The notes: generated by a model from the letters alone, not told the origin. 64,000 bases of DNA from Shinella granuli (GCF_004341885.1 NZ_SLVX01000004.1:124001-188000), one strand, 5' to 3'; shown: positions 10,233-19,299, counted from the stretch's first letter. Numbers and translations are program-made.

Positions 10233-11120
10233 TCAGAACGCGGCCATCGGTGCCAGCGCGAAAGGCTGCTCCGGCGCGAGGTCTTCCGCCGCGCGCAGCA
10301 TGAGCACCATGTCGCCTTCGTCCGGCACGGCCGTGCCCGCCCAGTCGAGGTGATCGGGCGCGAAGTGCGCGGTGACGCTGGCAGGTGCAAGCTGCAGGCT
10401 CGCCAGGATGTCCGCGAGGCTCGGAATGCGTGCGCCGACGACATCGAGGAGATCGAAGCCGCCGTCCTCGCCCATCTGCCAGGCGATCGCGGCATTCGCC
10501 TCTTCCATCAGGTCGAGCCTGAGGTCCGGCATCAGCGCGGCGTTGAAAAGGAACATTTCCTTCTGCCTGAGGGGTGCGAAGCGATCGGACACCGGCCGGC
10601 GGCCGTCGAGCAGGCGGCCGAGCAGTGTGACATCCGTCTCGCTTTCGATATCGAGCCGCCGGAGCGGTCCGGCCTGACCGCCCGTCGGCGCCGGTCCGGA
10701 GAAACGATGCTGCGCCAGCGCGCGAAAACCGTGGCGATGGTAGAGGTCCGGCGTATCGGTCAGAAGCGCGACGGCCTCGAACCCTTCCGCATCGCAGTGC
10801 CGGAGCGCCGCTTCCATGACATCGCGATAGAGTCCCTTGCCGCGGTATTCCGGCCGCACGGCGCCCGATTGCAGGCCCGCGGCGCGCATGAAGGTGCCGT
10901 TGACGACAAGCGGCAGGGAAAACGCGCTGATATTGGCGATGCAGCGGCCGGCATCGTCGAACCAGGCGAAGGGCATGCTCGTCGGGTCCGGCCCGCCGAG
11001 CCGGTCGATCACCGTCACGTCGATGTCGAAGATGTCTTCGAGGAGGCCGGCAAGCGCCCGCCAGGCGGCGCCGTCGCCGAAATAGTCCGCGCGGAAGGAA
11101 AGGCCCTCGCGGTCGGGCAT
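10233..11120 (-). CDS. GNAT-family N-acetyltransferase
   Basis: This 295-residue protein contains a GNAT core in its N-terminal half: beta-strand MRAAGLQSGAVRPEYR is followed by the acetyl-CoA pyrophosphate loop RPEYRGKGLYRD near residues 90-101, and a YHRHGF motif lies near 137. The C-terminal half is a second, Eis-like domain without clear motifs. The acceptor is unknown. The start is placed at MPDREGL because it lies 4 bp after the dut stop. Dut and this gene look translationally coupled. Confidence 0.85.
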   Translation of the reverse strand: MPDREGLSFRADYFGDGAAWRALAGLLEDIFDIDVTVIDRLGGPDPTSMPFAWFDDAGRCIANISAFSLPLVVNGTFMRAAGLQSGAVRPEYRGKGLYRDVMEAALRHCDAEGFEAVALLTDTPDLYHRHGFRALAQHRFSGPAPTGGQAGPLRRLDIESETDVTLLGRLLDGRRPVSDRFAPLRQKEMFLFNAALMPDLRLDLMEEANAAIAWQMGEDGGFDLLDVVGARIPSLADILASLQLAPASVTAHFAPDHLDWAGTAVPDEGDMVLMLRAAEDLAPEQPFALAPMAAF

Positions 11121-11124
11121 GGCC

Positions 11125-11598
11125 CTAGAGCACGCCGGTGGAGCCGAAGCCGCCGGCGCCACGGGTGGTCTCGCCCGCCGTCTCCACCTCGCGCACGGCG
11201 ACCTGCGTGACCGGCGCGATCACCATCTGCGCGATGCGCATGCCGCGCTCGATGACGAAGGGCTCCTCGCCGAGATTGACGAGCAGCACCTTCACCTCGC
11301 CGCGATAGTCGCTGTCGATCGTGCCGGGCGTGTTGAGGCAGGTGATGCCGTTCTTGAAGGCAAGGCCGGAGCGGGGGCGGACCTGTCCCTCGTAGCCGGC
11401 CGGGATCTCGAAGACGAAGCCGGTCGGCACCAGGGCGCGCTGGCCGGGCGGCAGCGTCAGCGGCTGGTCTTCCGCCACGGCGGCGCGCAGGTCCATGCCG
11501 GCGGCGCCGCCGGTCTCGTAGGCGGGAAGCGCGATGCCCGCGCCATGCGGCAGGCGGAGAAGGCAGAGCGTGGGCTGGGTGGGGGCATGTGCGTTCAT
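11125..11598 (-). CDS. dut: dUTP diphosphatase
   Basis: This enzyme hydrolyses dUTP to dUMP and pyrophosphate, keeping uracil out of DNA and supplying dTMP synthesis. The 157-residue subunit has all trimeric dUTPase motifs in order: [39 protein letters not shown] and the C-terminal P-loop-like [10 protein letters not shown]. It is divergent from prfC, sharing a 93-bp promoter region, and is followed by the GNAT gene. In enterics dut neighbours coaBC; here coaBC is about 6 kb away. Confidence 0.97.
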   Translation of the reverse strand: MNAHAPTQPTLCLLRLPHGAGIALPAYETGGAAGMDLRAAVAEDQPLTLPPGQRALVPTGFVFEIPAGYEGQVRPRSGLAFKNGITCLNTPGTIDSDYRGEVKVLLVNLGEEPFVIERGMRIAQMVIAPVTQVAVREVETAGETTRGAGGFGSTGVL

Positions 11599-11691
11599 GC
11601 GCCCATAAGCCGGCCGCAGTCCCACCCCGTCAATTGCATCTTCCCGGCGGAGCCTGTAAAGACCGCGGCAACTCACAGGATATTGCAGAAA

Positions 11692-13272
11692 ATGGCCGAA
11701 ACCCTTGCAGAGGCGGTCTCCCGCCGCCGCACCTTTGCGATCATCGCGCACCCGGACGCCGGTAAGACGACTCTCACGGAAAAGCTGCTGCTTTTCGGCG
11801 GCGCCATCCAGCTCGCCGGCGAAGTGAAGGCGAAGAAGGACCGCATCCAGACCCGCTCGGACTGGATGAAGATCGAGCGTGAACGCGGCATCTCCGTCGT
11901 CACCTCGGTGATGACCTTCGAATATGACGGCAACGTCTTCAACATTCTCGATACGCCCGGCCACGAGGACTTCGCCGACGACACCTACCGCACGCTGACG
12001 GCGGTGGATGCGGCCGTCATGGTCATCGACGCCGCCAAGGGCATCGAGCCGCGCACGCTGAAGCTGTTCGAGGTCTGCCGCCTGCGCGACATCCCGATCA
12101 TCACCTTCGTCAACAAGATGGACCGCGAAAGCCGCGACCCGTTCGAAATCCTCGACGAGGTGGAGGAGAAGCTGGCGCTCGACACCGCCCCGGTCACCTG
12201 GCCGGTCGGCCGCTCGAAGACCTTCTGCGGCTCCTATCACCTGGCCGACCGCACCTTCCGCGGCTCGGACACGCAGGTGCAGCCGACGAAGATCGACGAC
12301 CCGGCGGTGGTGGCGAAGAACCTGCCGGAAAACGAGCGGGCCGCCTTCACCGAGGAGCTCGAGCTCGCCCGCGAGGCCTGCCGGCCCTACGACCAGGCGG
12401 CCTTCCTGGAGGGGCACATGACGCCGGTCTTCTTCGGCTCGGCGCTCCGGAATTTCGGCGTTCGCGACCTTATCAACGCGCTCGGCGCCTTCGCGCCGCC
12501 GCCGCGCGACCAGGTGGCGGATGTGCGCAAGGTCCATGCCTCGGAAGACAGGATGACAGCCTTCGTCTTCAAGATCCAGGCGAACATGGACCCGAACCAT
12601 CGCGACCGCATCGCCTTCGCCCGCGTCTGCTCCGGCATGCTGGAGCGCGGCATGAAGGTGCGCCTTGCCCGCACGGGCAAGACGATCGGCCTTTCGGCCC
12701 CGCAGTTCTTCTTCGCCTCGCAGCGCCAGCTCGCCGATACGGCCTATGCCGGCGACGTGGTGGGCATCCCCAACCATGGCACGCTCCGGATCGGCGATAC
12801 GCTGACGGAAGGCGAGGCGCTGGTCTTCGAAGGCGTGCCGAACTTCGCGCCGGAAATCCTGCGCCGCGTGCGGCTGGAGGATGCGATGAAGGCCAAGAAG
12901 CTGAAGGAAGCGCTCCAGCAGATGGCGGAGGAGGGCGTCGTGCAGCTCTTCTCGCCGGAAGACGGCTCGCCCGCCATCGTCGGCGTCGTCGGCGCGCTGC
13001 AGCTCGACGTGTTGAAGGAGCGGCTTTCGGCGGAATACGGCCTGCCCGTCTCCTTCGAGATGTCGCGCTTTTCCGTCTGCCGCTGGATTTCGTCGGACAG
13101 CGCGGCGGAGCTGGACAAGTTCGTCACCCAGCGCCGCGGCGATATCGCCCGCGACCTCGACGGCGACCCGGTCTTCCTGGCGCAGGATGCCTTCTCGCTG
13201 CGCTACGAGGCGGAACGCTATCCGGCGATCAAGATGGTCGCCATCAAGGAATACCACGTCACCAAGGCCTGA
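11692..13272 (+). CDS. prfC: Peptide chain release factor 3
   Basis: RF3 is a translational GTPase that recycles RF1/RF2 from the ribosome after peptide release. The 526-residue protein has G1 AHPDAGKTT near residue 20, a switch region [13 protein letters not shown]3 DTPGHEDF and G4 NKMD, then the RF3-specific C-terminal domain ([18 protein letters not shown]). The open frame extends far upstream, but the ATG at 11692 gives the family N-terminus [20 protein letters not shown] and follows an ACAGGA site. Confidence 0.97.
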   Translation: MAETLAEAVSRRRTFAIIAHPDAGKTTLTEKLLLFGGAIQLAGEVKAKKDRIQTRSDWMKIERERGISVVTSVMTFEYDGNVFNILDTPGHEDFADDTYRTLTAVDAAVMVIDAAKGIEPRTLKLFEVCRLRDIPIITFVNKMDRESRDPFEILDEVEEKLALDTAPVTWPVGRSKTFCGSYHLADRTFRGSDTQVQPTKIDDPAVVAKNLPENERAAFTEELELAREACRPYDQAAFLEGHMTPVFFGSALRNFGVRDLINALGAFAPPPRDQVADVRKVHASEDRMTAFVFKIQANMDPNHRDRIAFARVCSGMLERGMKVRLARTGKTIGLSAPQFFFASQRQLADTAYAGDVVGIPNHGTLRIGDTLTEGEALVFEGVPNFAPEILRRVRLEDAMKAKKLKEALQQMAEEGVVQLFSPEDGSPAIVGVVGALQLDVLKERLSAEYGLPVSFEMSRFSVCRWISSDSAAELDKFVTQRRGDIARDLDGDPVFLAQDAFSLRYEAERYPAIKMVAIKEYHVTKA

Positions 13273-13274
13273 GC

Positions 13275-13292
13275 GGGCGGGGTCACCCGCCC
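13275..13292 (+). terminator. Possible hairpin terminator after prfC
   Basis: GGGCGGG (13275-13281) and CCCGCCC (13286-13292) form a 7-bp GC stem with a 4-nt loop, 3 bp after the prfC stop. No T-tract follows, so this is at best a weak terminator. Confidence 0.35.
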
Positions 13293-13426
13293 ACGAGCCC
13301 AGGAGGCGCGCTTCCGGTTCCATATGCGATTGCCCTGCCACGGGTGGGGAGAAGGATGCATGGTGCCGGTGGCAAATGCGCCACGACGCCACTTTCGGCG
13401 TGACAGGCGCCGCGTCATTTGCGAAA

Positions 13427-13520
13427 ACCCGTTCAAGACAGGGGCGTCCGTCGCAAGGCGGGCTGAGAAGCACCCTTTGAACCTGAACCGGATCATGCCG
13501 GCGGAGGGAGTCGAACGGGT
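13427..13520 (+). promoter_or_regulatory. TPP riboswitch (THI element)
   Basis: The conserved thi-box core is plain: GGGCTGAGAAGCACCCTTTG (13470-13489), then AACCTGAACC, then GGATCATGCCGGCGGAGGGA. P1 closes with ACCCGTTC (13427-13434) pairing GAACGGGT (13513-13520), an 8-bp perfect stem. The P4/P5 part CCGG-ATCATG-CCGG is intact. The aptamer ends about 48 bp before thiD, whose strong GGAAGGAGG site (13556-13564) is a plausible target for translational repression when thiamine pyrophosphate is bound. No intrinsic terminator was seen in the expression platform. Confidence 0.93.
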
Positions 13521-13568
13521 GCCGCATCGCCGCCACCCCGAGGCCGCCCCTGCCGGGAAGGAGGCGAG

Positions 13569-14378
13569 ATGGCCGACACAATCGCAAACATTCTCTCGAT
13601 CGCGGGCTCCGATCCCTCGGGCGGCGCCGGCATCCAGGCGGATCTCAAGACGTTCGCCGCGCGCGGCACCTATGGCATGGCGGCGCTGACGGCCCTGACG
13701 GCGCAGAACACGCAGGGCGTTTCCGGCGTGCATCTGGTCCCGCCCGACTTCGTGGCGGCGCAGGTCGCCGCGGTTTTCGCCGATATCCGGGTGGATGCGG
13801 TGAAGATCGGCATGATCGCCTCGGCGGAGATCGCCGAAGCGGTGGCGGCCGCCTTGTCGCCGCATCGCGCGGTGCCCATCGTGCTCGATCCGGTCATGGT
13901 CGCCAAGGGCGGGGCTTCGCTCCTGGCGCAGGAGGCCGTGGCCGCACTGACGCGCCAGCTCCTGCCGCGCGCAAGCGTGCTCACGCCGAACCTGCCGGAG
14001 GCGGCCGCCCTCCTTCGTGAGGCGGAGGCCGTGGACCGGGCCGGCATGGAGGACCAGGCAAGGCGGCTGCTCGACCTCGGGCCGAAGGCGGTGCTGCTGA
14101 AGGGCGGGCACCTGCCGGGCAGCGAGAGCCCGGATGTGCTCGCGACGCCCGATCGGCTGCACTGGTTCGAGGGCGTGCGGGTGCTGACGCGCAACACGCA
14201 TGGCACCGGTTGCTCGCTGTCGAGCGCGATCGCCGCCGAGCTCGGCAAGGGGCAGGCGCTCGCCGATGCCGTGGCGGCGGCCAAGCGCTTCATCGCCGGT
14301 GCCGTGCGCCTGTCGGATGCGCTGACCGTCGGCTCGGGCCACGGTCCGCTGCATCATTTCCATCAGTCCGGCAACTGA
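13569..14378 (+). CDS. thiD: Hydroxymethylpyrimidine / phosphomethylpyrimidine kinase
   Basis: This enzyme phosphorylates HMP and HMP-P to the pyrophosphate used by thiamine-phosphate synthase. The 269-residue ribokinase-fold protein shows [20 protein letters not shown] at residues 8-27, [17 protein letters not shown] and the anion-hole/catalytic segment [14 protein letters not shown] near residues 210-223. It is preceded by a TPP riboswitch, so expression should fall when thiamine pyrophosphate is plentiful. It ends 4 bp before the convergent LysE-type gene. Confidence 0.96.
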   Translation: MADTIANILSIAGSDPSGGAGIQADLKTFAARGTYGMAALTALTAQNTQGVSGVHLVPPDFVAAQVAAVFADIRVDAVKIGMIASAEIAEAVAAALSPHRAVPIVLDPVMVAKGGASLLAQEAVAALTRQLLPRASVLTPNLPEAAALLREAEAVDRAGMEDQARRLLDLGPKAVLLKGGHLPGSESPDVLATPDRLHWFEGVRVLTRNTHGTGCSLSSAIAAELGKGQALADAVAAAKRFIAGAVRLSDALTVGSGHGPLHHFHQSGN

Positions 14379-14382
14379 TCGG

Positions 14383-15000
14383 TCAGCGATCGGCCAGCGC
14401 GAGCCGGAGGCCCATCAGGCCGAGGGCGGCGGCGAAGCTGCGCTGCATCCAGACGATGACCGCCGGCCGGCTCAGCACCTGCCGGCGCAGGCCGGCGGCG
14501 AGCGCCCCATAGCCGACGAAGACGAGGAAGGTGAGGGCCATGAAGACGCCGCCGAGGAAAAGCATCTGGCCCGTGGCAGCGCCGGAGGCGCTCGCCGGGA
14601 TGAACTGCGGCAGGAAGGCGAGGAAGAACAGCGAGAGCTTCGGGTTGAAGATGTTGGTGAGGATGCCCTTGCGCACGATCCTCAGCGCATTGCCGGCCGG
14701 TGCCTGCTCCGGCCCGACATCCAGCGCATTGCTGTCCTTCAGCAGGCTCCAGGCGATGAACAGGAGATAGGCGACGCCGACATAGCGCAGCACCTCGAAG
14801 GCGAGCGCGCTGGCATGCAGCACGGCGGCAAGGCCGACCACGCTGGCGAGGATATGCGGAACGATGCCGAGCGTACAGCCGAAGGCGGCCAGGACGGCGG
14901 CGCGGAACCCGCCGCTGATGCCGAGCGCCAGCGTATAGATCACGCCGGTGCCCGGCAGGAGGATGACGACGAGCGAGGTGATGAGGAGTTCTAGGGTCAT
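14383..15000 (-). CDS. LysE/RhtB-family exporter (second copy)
   Basis: This 205-residue inner-membrane protein has about six hydrophobic segments. Its signature is LLPGTGVIYTLALGISGGFR near residues 15-34, with the FNPKLSLFFLAFLPQF motif near 117. It is probably an amino-acid or metabolite efflux carrier. It lies 77 bp downstream of an AraC-type regulator on the same strand, which is a common pairing. It shares the architecture of the exporter at 9267-9884 but is clearly diverged from it. Confidence 0.88.
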   Translation of the reverse strand: MTLELLITSLVVILLPGTGVIYTLALGISGGFRAAVLAAFGCTLGIVPHILASVVGLAAVLHASALAFEVLRYVGVAYLLFIAWSLLKDSNALDVGPEQAPAGNALRIVRKGILTNIFNPKLSLFFLAFLPQFIPASASGAATGQMLFLGGVFMALTFLVFVGYGALAAGLRRQVLSRPAVIVWMQRSFAAALGLMGLRLALADR

Positions 15001-15077
15001 GTCCGGTCCCGTGCGGTTTGAAAGGCGGCAGGGAACACCGGAAGGGCGCCGGGGGTCTTGAACGAAATTGCGGCCGC

Positions 15078-15872
15078 TCAGGCGCGCGCGGCGAGAAAGG
15101 CGCCGGGCGTATAGCCGTAGCGGCGGGTGAAATTGCGCGTCATGTGACTCTGGTCGGCAAAGCCGGCTTCGATGGCGGCCTCGGCAAGCGGGGTGCCGGC
15201 CGCGATCAGCCGGCGGGCAAGCTCGGTGCGGCGCTGGAGCAAGTAGGCATGCGGCGTCAGGCCGGTGAGCCGGGCGAAATCGCGCACCAGCCGGAAACGG
15301 CCGAGCCCGCAGTCGCCGGCAAGGTCCTCCAGCGTCACCGCCAGGGCCGGGTCGGCGTCGAGCCGGTCGCGGGCACGACCGATGGCCGCCGGACCATCCT
15401 GCCGCGGCGCCTCTTCGCGCAGCACGGCGGCGAGCAGCAGGAGAAGCTGTTCCTCGCGGCCGAGCGCGTCGGCGCCGGCGTCAAGAAGCAGGGCGAGCAG
15501 CCGGGAAACCAGGCCTGCGATGCGCCCGTCGTCCAGCACCGGCGCGTAGAACTCCTCGCGCGGGCGCCCTTCGAAAATATCCTCCGCCGCCGCGCGGACG
15601 AGCGCCGGCTCCAGATAGAGCATGCGCCAGGCGCGTGGGGCATCGCCGAGCGGCGCGCCGTCATGCACCTCGCCGGGGTTGACGGTGATCGTGTTGCCGG
15701 CCGCCGCCTCCACCAGACCGCGTCCGCTCGTCGATTTCTGCGCGCCGCGCTCGATGAGGCCGATGCCGTAGGTCTCGTGGGTGTGGCGCGCGAACGTATG
15801 CCGGCTGTCGGCGAAGACCGCCTCGATGCCCTCCACGCCCGTTCGCACGATCCGGAAGCGCTCCGTCGCCAT
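15078..15872 (-). CDS. AraC-family transcriptional regulator
   Basis: This 264-residue protein has an N-terminal cupin-like effector domain (RHTHETYGIGLIERGAQ near residues 28-45) and a C-terminal double helix-turn-helix of the AraC/XylS type. The second HTH reads AAIEAGFADQSHMTRNFTRR, followed by YGYTPGAF. It probably activates the LysE-type exporter gene downstream in response to a small ligand. It starts 3 bp after the GFA-family gene stop, so the two are likely co-transcribed. Confidence 0.9.
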   Translation of the reverse strand: MATERFRIVRTGVEGIEAVFADSRHTFARHTHETYGIGLIERGAQKSTSGRGLVEAAAGNTITVNPGEVHDGAPLGDAPRAWRMLYLEPALVRAAAEDIFEGRPREEFYAPVLDDGRIAGLVSRLLALLLDAGADALGREEQLLLLLAAVLREEAPRQDGPAAIGRARDRLDADPALAVTLEDLAGDCGLGRFRLVRDFARLTGLTPHAYLLQRRTELARRLIAAGTPLAEAAIEAGFADQSHMTRNFTRRYGYTPGAFLAARA

Positions 15873-15875
15873 GGC

Positions 15876-16280
15876 TCAATCCCTCGCGACGCCGGGAAGC
15901 GCCGCCGTCTCGCCGAACCAATCGAGGGCCGAACGGCACCAGATCTGGCGCGTCGGTTTCAGCGCCGCACGCTGGTTGATGCTGCCCCAGCGGATGCCCC
16001 AGGTCGCGGCGTCCTCGCCGGTGCCTGTCGTGAACAGCGGCGCGCCGCATTCGGGACAGAAATATTGCAGGCGCTTGCGGCCGTTCCCGGCGGTCTTCGT
16101 GTAGAGTTTCGGCGGGTTGCCGGTAAGGCGCACCGTCTCGCGCGGGGCGCTCGCGGTGACGCGATAGGGCGAGCCGGTCAGCCGCTGGCAATCCGTGCAA
16201 TGACAGATGGAGACCGCCTCCGGGTCGATCTCGGCCTCGTAGGTCACGAAGCCGCAATGGCATTGGCCGTCGATCCGCAT
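15876..16280 (-). CDS. GFA-family (glutathione-dependent formaldehyde-activating-like) protein
   Basis: This 134-residue protein has the zinc-binding pattern of the GFA/CENP-V fold: CHCG near residue 7, CHCTDCQR near residue 26 and CPECGAPL near residue 75. Gfa was described as speeding formation of S-hydroxymethylglutathione, but most homologues have no proven function. It is the first gene of a likely GFA-AraC-LysE transcript on the minus strand. Confidence 0.9.
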   Translation of the reverse strand: MRIDGQCHCGFVTYEAEIDPEAVSICHCTDCQRLTGSPYRVTASAPRETVRLTGNPPKLYTKTAGNGRKRLQYFCPECGAPLFTTGTGEDAATWGIRWGSINQRAALKPTRQIWCRSALDWFGETAALPGVARD

Positions 16281-16616
16281 GGTCTATCCTTCCGCCGCGG
16301 GATTGGGCGGAAGGATAGGGTTTCGCGGCCGCGCGTCAATGCGCCGGCGTGAGGAAGGTGCGGCTCTGCAATTCGCGCAACGCCCGGCCGTTGTCCGCGA
16401 AACCGGCCGGCGAGGACAGGGGCCGTTCGCAAAACGCGTGTTCCGCCGGAAACTGTGCCCTGGCCCGCCTTCATCATAATGACACGCACGGTTTCGGCCC
16501 GTTTACATTCGTTAACGCATTTTTACCCATTTGCGTTGAAAATCCGGGCAGTGCCATGGTTAATGCGTCGGATCCATCACCGGTTCGTGCCGGTCTTCGA
16601 AAGCGAGAATAGCGTC
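16281..16616. promoter_or_regulatory. Divergent intergenic region with a CtrA-like box
   Basis: These 336 bp separate the GFA gene (minus) from the amidotransferase gene (plus). The right part is AT-richer (16480-16545). ATGGTTAA at 16556-16563 is the exact complement of TTAACCAT, the short CtrA-box form. GTTAACGCATTTTTACC at 16511-16527 resembles the spaced TTAA-N7-TTAC form. No gene is seen. Promoters for both flanking genes must lie here but no confident -35/-10 pair was assigned. Confidence 0.45.
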
Positions 16617-17438
16617 ATGTGCCGTTGGGCAGCCTATCGCGGAGAGCCGCTTTTCCTTGAGGAACTGGTGTCCTCGCCTGCCCATTCGCTGATCGAGCAA
16701 TCCCACTGCGCCACCCGCGCCAAGACGGCGACCAATGGCGACGGTTTCGGCATCGCCTGGTATGGCGAGCGCCCGGAGCCCGGCCGCTACCGCGACATCC
16801 TGCCGGCCTGGTCGGATTGCAACCTCAGAAGCATCGCCAGGCAGGTGCGCTCGCCGCTCTTTCTTGCCCATGTGCGCGCCGCGACGGGCGGCGGCACGCG
16901 GCGCGACAACTGCCATCCCTTCGTCCACGGCGTCTGGTCCTTCATGCACAACGGCCAGATCGCCGATTTCGAGCACCTGCGCCGGCCGCTGGAAACCATG
17001 CTGGACAACGATCTCTACACGGCCCGCACCGGCTCGACGGATTCCGAGCTGCTGTTCCTGCTCGCCCTGCAGTTCGGCCTTGCCCGCGATCCGCTCGGCG
17101 CCATGGCCGAGACGATCGCCTTCGTCGAGCGGCTCGCCGCCCATCTGGAGCGCCGCGTGCTCGTACGCTTCACCGCCGCCTTCACCGATGGCGACCAGCT
17201 CTATGCGGTGCGCTATGCGACGGACTATGCCGCGCCGACGCTCTATGCCGCGCCGATGGGTGCGACGGGCGGCTACTGCCTGGTCTCCGAGCCGCTGAAC
17301 GACGACACGGAAGCCTGGGTGGAGATCCCCGACGGCAGCGCCGTCGTGCTCGGCGAAAACGGCGTCGACGTGCGCATCTTCTCCCCCGCCGGCCGGCCGG
17401 CGCAGGCGATGGAAGGGCGTCTCGCCCTCGTCAGGTAA
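16617..17438 (+). CDS. Class II glutamine amidotransferase (YafJ-like)
   Basis: This 273-residue protein begins MCRWAAYRGEPLFLEELV. After Met removal, Cys2 becomes the N-terminal nucleophile of the Ntn amidotransferase fold, which decides the start at 16617 even though the frame is open upstream. Other class II motifs are NGDGFGIAWYG near residue 40, HVRAATGGGT near 84, NCHPFVHGVWSFMHNGQI near 97 and GSTDSELLF near 139. It should release ammonia from glutamine, but no synthase domain is attached and the acceptor is unknown. Its last 8 bp overlap the end of convergent coaBC. Confidence 0.9.
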   Translation: MCRWAAYRGEPLFLEELVSSPAHSLIEQSHCATRAKTATNGDGFGIAWYGERPEPGRYRDILPAWSDCNLRSIARQVRSPLFLAHVRAATGGGTRRDNCHPFVHGVWSFMHNGQIADFEHLRRPLETMLDNDLYTARTGSTDSELLFLLALQFGLARDPLGAMAETIAFVERLAAHLERRVLVRFTAAFTDGDQLYAVRYATDYAAPTLYAAPMGATGGYCLVSEPLNDDTEAWVEIPDGSAVVLGENGVDVRIFSPAGRPAQAMEGRLALVR

Positions 17439-18636
17439 GCCGTTCGGCGATCCAGCCGGCAAGGCGGCCGGCGACATCATCCTTCGAAAGATCCGGCCAT
17501 TGCTCGACGCCGCCGGCGGTGATCAGCTTCACGCTGTTGCGCGTGCCACCCATGATGCCCGTTTCCGGCGAGACGTCGTTGGCGACGATGAGGTCGGCGC
17601 CCTTCTTCTGCAGCTTCACGCGGCCGTTGCTCTCGACATCCTGCGTCTCGGCGGCAAAGCCGACGACGACCTTCGGGCGCTTGGCGTGGTGGCCGACGGT
17701 CTTCAGGATGTCGGGGTTCTCGGCGAGCATCAGCGGCGGCGGGCCTTCGCCCGGCTGCTTCTTGATCTTCTCCGTGTTCGGCGTCGCCACGCGCCAGTCG
17801 GCGACGGCCGCGACCATGACGGCGATATCCGCCGGCAGCGCCGCGAGCACTGCCTGCAGCATCTCCTCCGCCCGCTCGACCTTCACCACCGTGACGCCCG
17901 GCGGATCGCCGAGCGTGACGGGGCCGGACACCAGTGTCACCTCGGCCCCGAGCCGGGCGAGCGCAGCGGCGATGGCATGGCCCTGCCGGCCGGAGGAGCG
18001 GTTGGCGATGTAGCGCACGGGGTCGATCGGCTCATGGGTCGGGCCGGAGGTGACGACGGCCTTGCGGCCGGCGAGCGGCCTTGCCCCGCCGTCGAGCAGG
18101 CCTTCCACCGCTGCGACGATCTCCAGCGGCTCGGCCATGCGGCCAAGGCCGGCCTCGCCACCTTCCGCCATCTCGCCGGCATTGGGGCCGATGAAGGCGA
18201 GCCCATCCCCCCGCAGCGTGGCAACATTGCGCCGTGTCGCCGGATGCGCCCACATCTTCGGGTTCATGGCCGGGGCCAGCAGCACCGGCCGGTCGGAGGC
18301 AAGCAGCACGGTGGAGGCGAGGTCGTCGGCAAGGCCGTTCGCCATCTTCGCCATCAGGTCGGCCGTGGCGGGGGCGACGACGACGAGGTCGCAATCGCGC
18401 GCCAGCCGGATATGCCCGACATCCTGCTCGTCCTCGCGGGAAAACAGGTCGGTATAGACATGGCCGGCCGAAAGCGCGCCGACGGCAAGCGGCGTGACGA
18501 ACTGCTGCGCGCCCGCCGTCATGACCGGACGAACCTCCGCGCCGCGCTCGCGCAGCCGGCGGATGAGGTCGAGGCTCTTGTAGGCGGCGATGCCGCCGGA
18601 CATGACGAGGAGGATGCGTTTTCCAGCAAGCGGCAT
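17431..18636 (-). CDS. coaBC: Bifunctional phosphopantothenoylcysteine decarboxylase/synthetase
   Basis: CoaBC couples cysteine to 4'-phosphopantothenate and decarboxylates it to 4'-phosphopantetheine on the way to CoA. The 401-residue protein has the flavin-binding CoaC half (RILLVMSGGIAAYKSLDL, then PAMNPKMW with the catalytic Asn) and the CoaB half (SGPTHEPIDPVRYIANRSSG, then AAVADWRVATPNTEKIKK with the acidic/basic active-site pair). The start MPLAGKRIL is chosen. The frame stays open upstream, but that part only translates repeat copies C1 and C2. Confidence 0.96.
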   Translation of the reverse strand: MPLAGKRILLVMSGGIAAYKSLDLIRRLRERGAEVRPVMTAGAQQFVTPLAVGALSAGHVYTDLFSREDEQDVGHIRLARDCDLVVVAPATADLMAKMANGLADDLASTVLLASDRPVLLAPAMNPKMWAHPATRRNVATLRGDGLAFIGPNAGEMAEGGEAGLGRMAEPLEIVAAVEGLLDGGARPLAGRKAVVTSGPTHEPIDPVRYIANRSSGRQGHAIAAALARLGAEVTLVSGPVTLGDPPGVTVVKVERAEEMLQAVLAALPADIAVMVAAVADWRVATPNTEKIKKQPGEGPPPLMLAENPDILKTVGHHAKRPKVVVGFAAETQDVESNGRVKLQKKGADLIVANDVSPETGIMGGTRNSVKLITAGGVEQWPDLSKDDVAGRLAGWIAERLT

Positions 18637-18647
18637 GGCGGGTCCTA

Positions 18648-18779
18648 GGCAATTCCAGCAAAAGCGCTGAAGCGGTTTTGCCCCCGGAATTGCATGAAGA
18701 CAAGACACTGGAGCAATTCCAGCAAAAGTGCGCGGCGGTTTTGCGTTTGGAATAGCGCAAAAACAAAGAGATAGAGCGT
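18648..18779 (+). repeat. Two tandem copies of the dispersed palindromic repeat (C1, C2)
   Basis: C1 (18648-18701) starts GGCAATTCCAGCAAAAGCGC and ends in TTGCATGAAGACAAGAC. C2 (18711-18779) starts GAGCAATTCCAGCAAAAGTG and keeps the full terminal AAAAACAAAGAGATAGAGCG. They sit directly before coaBC (minus strand). The rest of this gap, to 18936, shows no gene. Confidence 0.85.
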
Positions 18780-18936
18780 TTCCGCGCTTCGAAGGCGCGC
18801 GGAAAGCGCTTGGCTCATGACGCGCACGACCCATCCCCGGCAGAACGGTCGCCCCGTCCTATCCCGTTGCGGCGGCATTTCCAGGTCCTGGCCCGGCGGC
18901 GGTTCCCCAAACCGCCTCATCCGGCCGGCAAGGCGC

Positions 18937-19164
18937 CTAGTGGCAGACCTTCACCCGCTTGATGACGAGGTTGCCGTAGTAGTCGTATTTCTTGACCTTC
19001 TTCCAGACGCACTTCGGCTTGTGGCCGTAATAGTGCGTGGCAAGCTCGACGGTGCCTGCCGGCCGGATTGTCGCGGCATCCGGCATCATGCCGGCGAGCG
19101 ACGGTGCGGCGGATGCACCGAAGGACAAGGCGGTAATGGCGATGGAAACAAGGATATTGCGCAT
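18937..19164 (-). CDS. Small secreted hypothetical protein
   Basis: This 75-residue protein begins with a clear Sec signal peptide (MRNILVSIAITALSFGASA, cleavage near APSLA). The mature part is short and ends in a Lys/Tyr-rich stretch (HYYGHKPKCVWKKVKKYDYY, then GNLVIKRVKVCH) with two cysteines that could form one disulfide. An AGGGGAG ribosome site lies just upstream, which decides this start over one 14 codons earlier. The function is unknown. It is probably periplasmic or secreted. Confidence 0.7.
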   Translation of the reverse strand: MRNILVSIAITALSFGASAAPSLAGMMPDAATIRPAGTVELATHYYGHKPKCVWKKVKKYDYYGNLVIKRVKVCH

Positions 19165-19299
19165 GGACGGCTCCCCTCTGGCCCTCTGGAGAATACGGTC
19201 TTGCAATGCGATGCGCCGGTAAATCCGACTTTCCTAAAGTAGCATCTTTCCCGGGCTGCGGAAACAGATATGACGGGCCAAGACCGGGTGGGTCTGCCC

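Noticed and set aside
13324-13568. Small protein-coding gene upstream of thiD
   Set aside because: The open frame crosses the TPP riboswitch and thiD ribosome site and lacks its own start context.
18637-18834. N-terminal extension of coaBC of 66 codons
   Set aside because: The extension is translated repeat sequence with Cys/Phe patterns repeating twice, and the family N-terminus begins at MPLAGKRIL.
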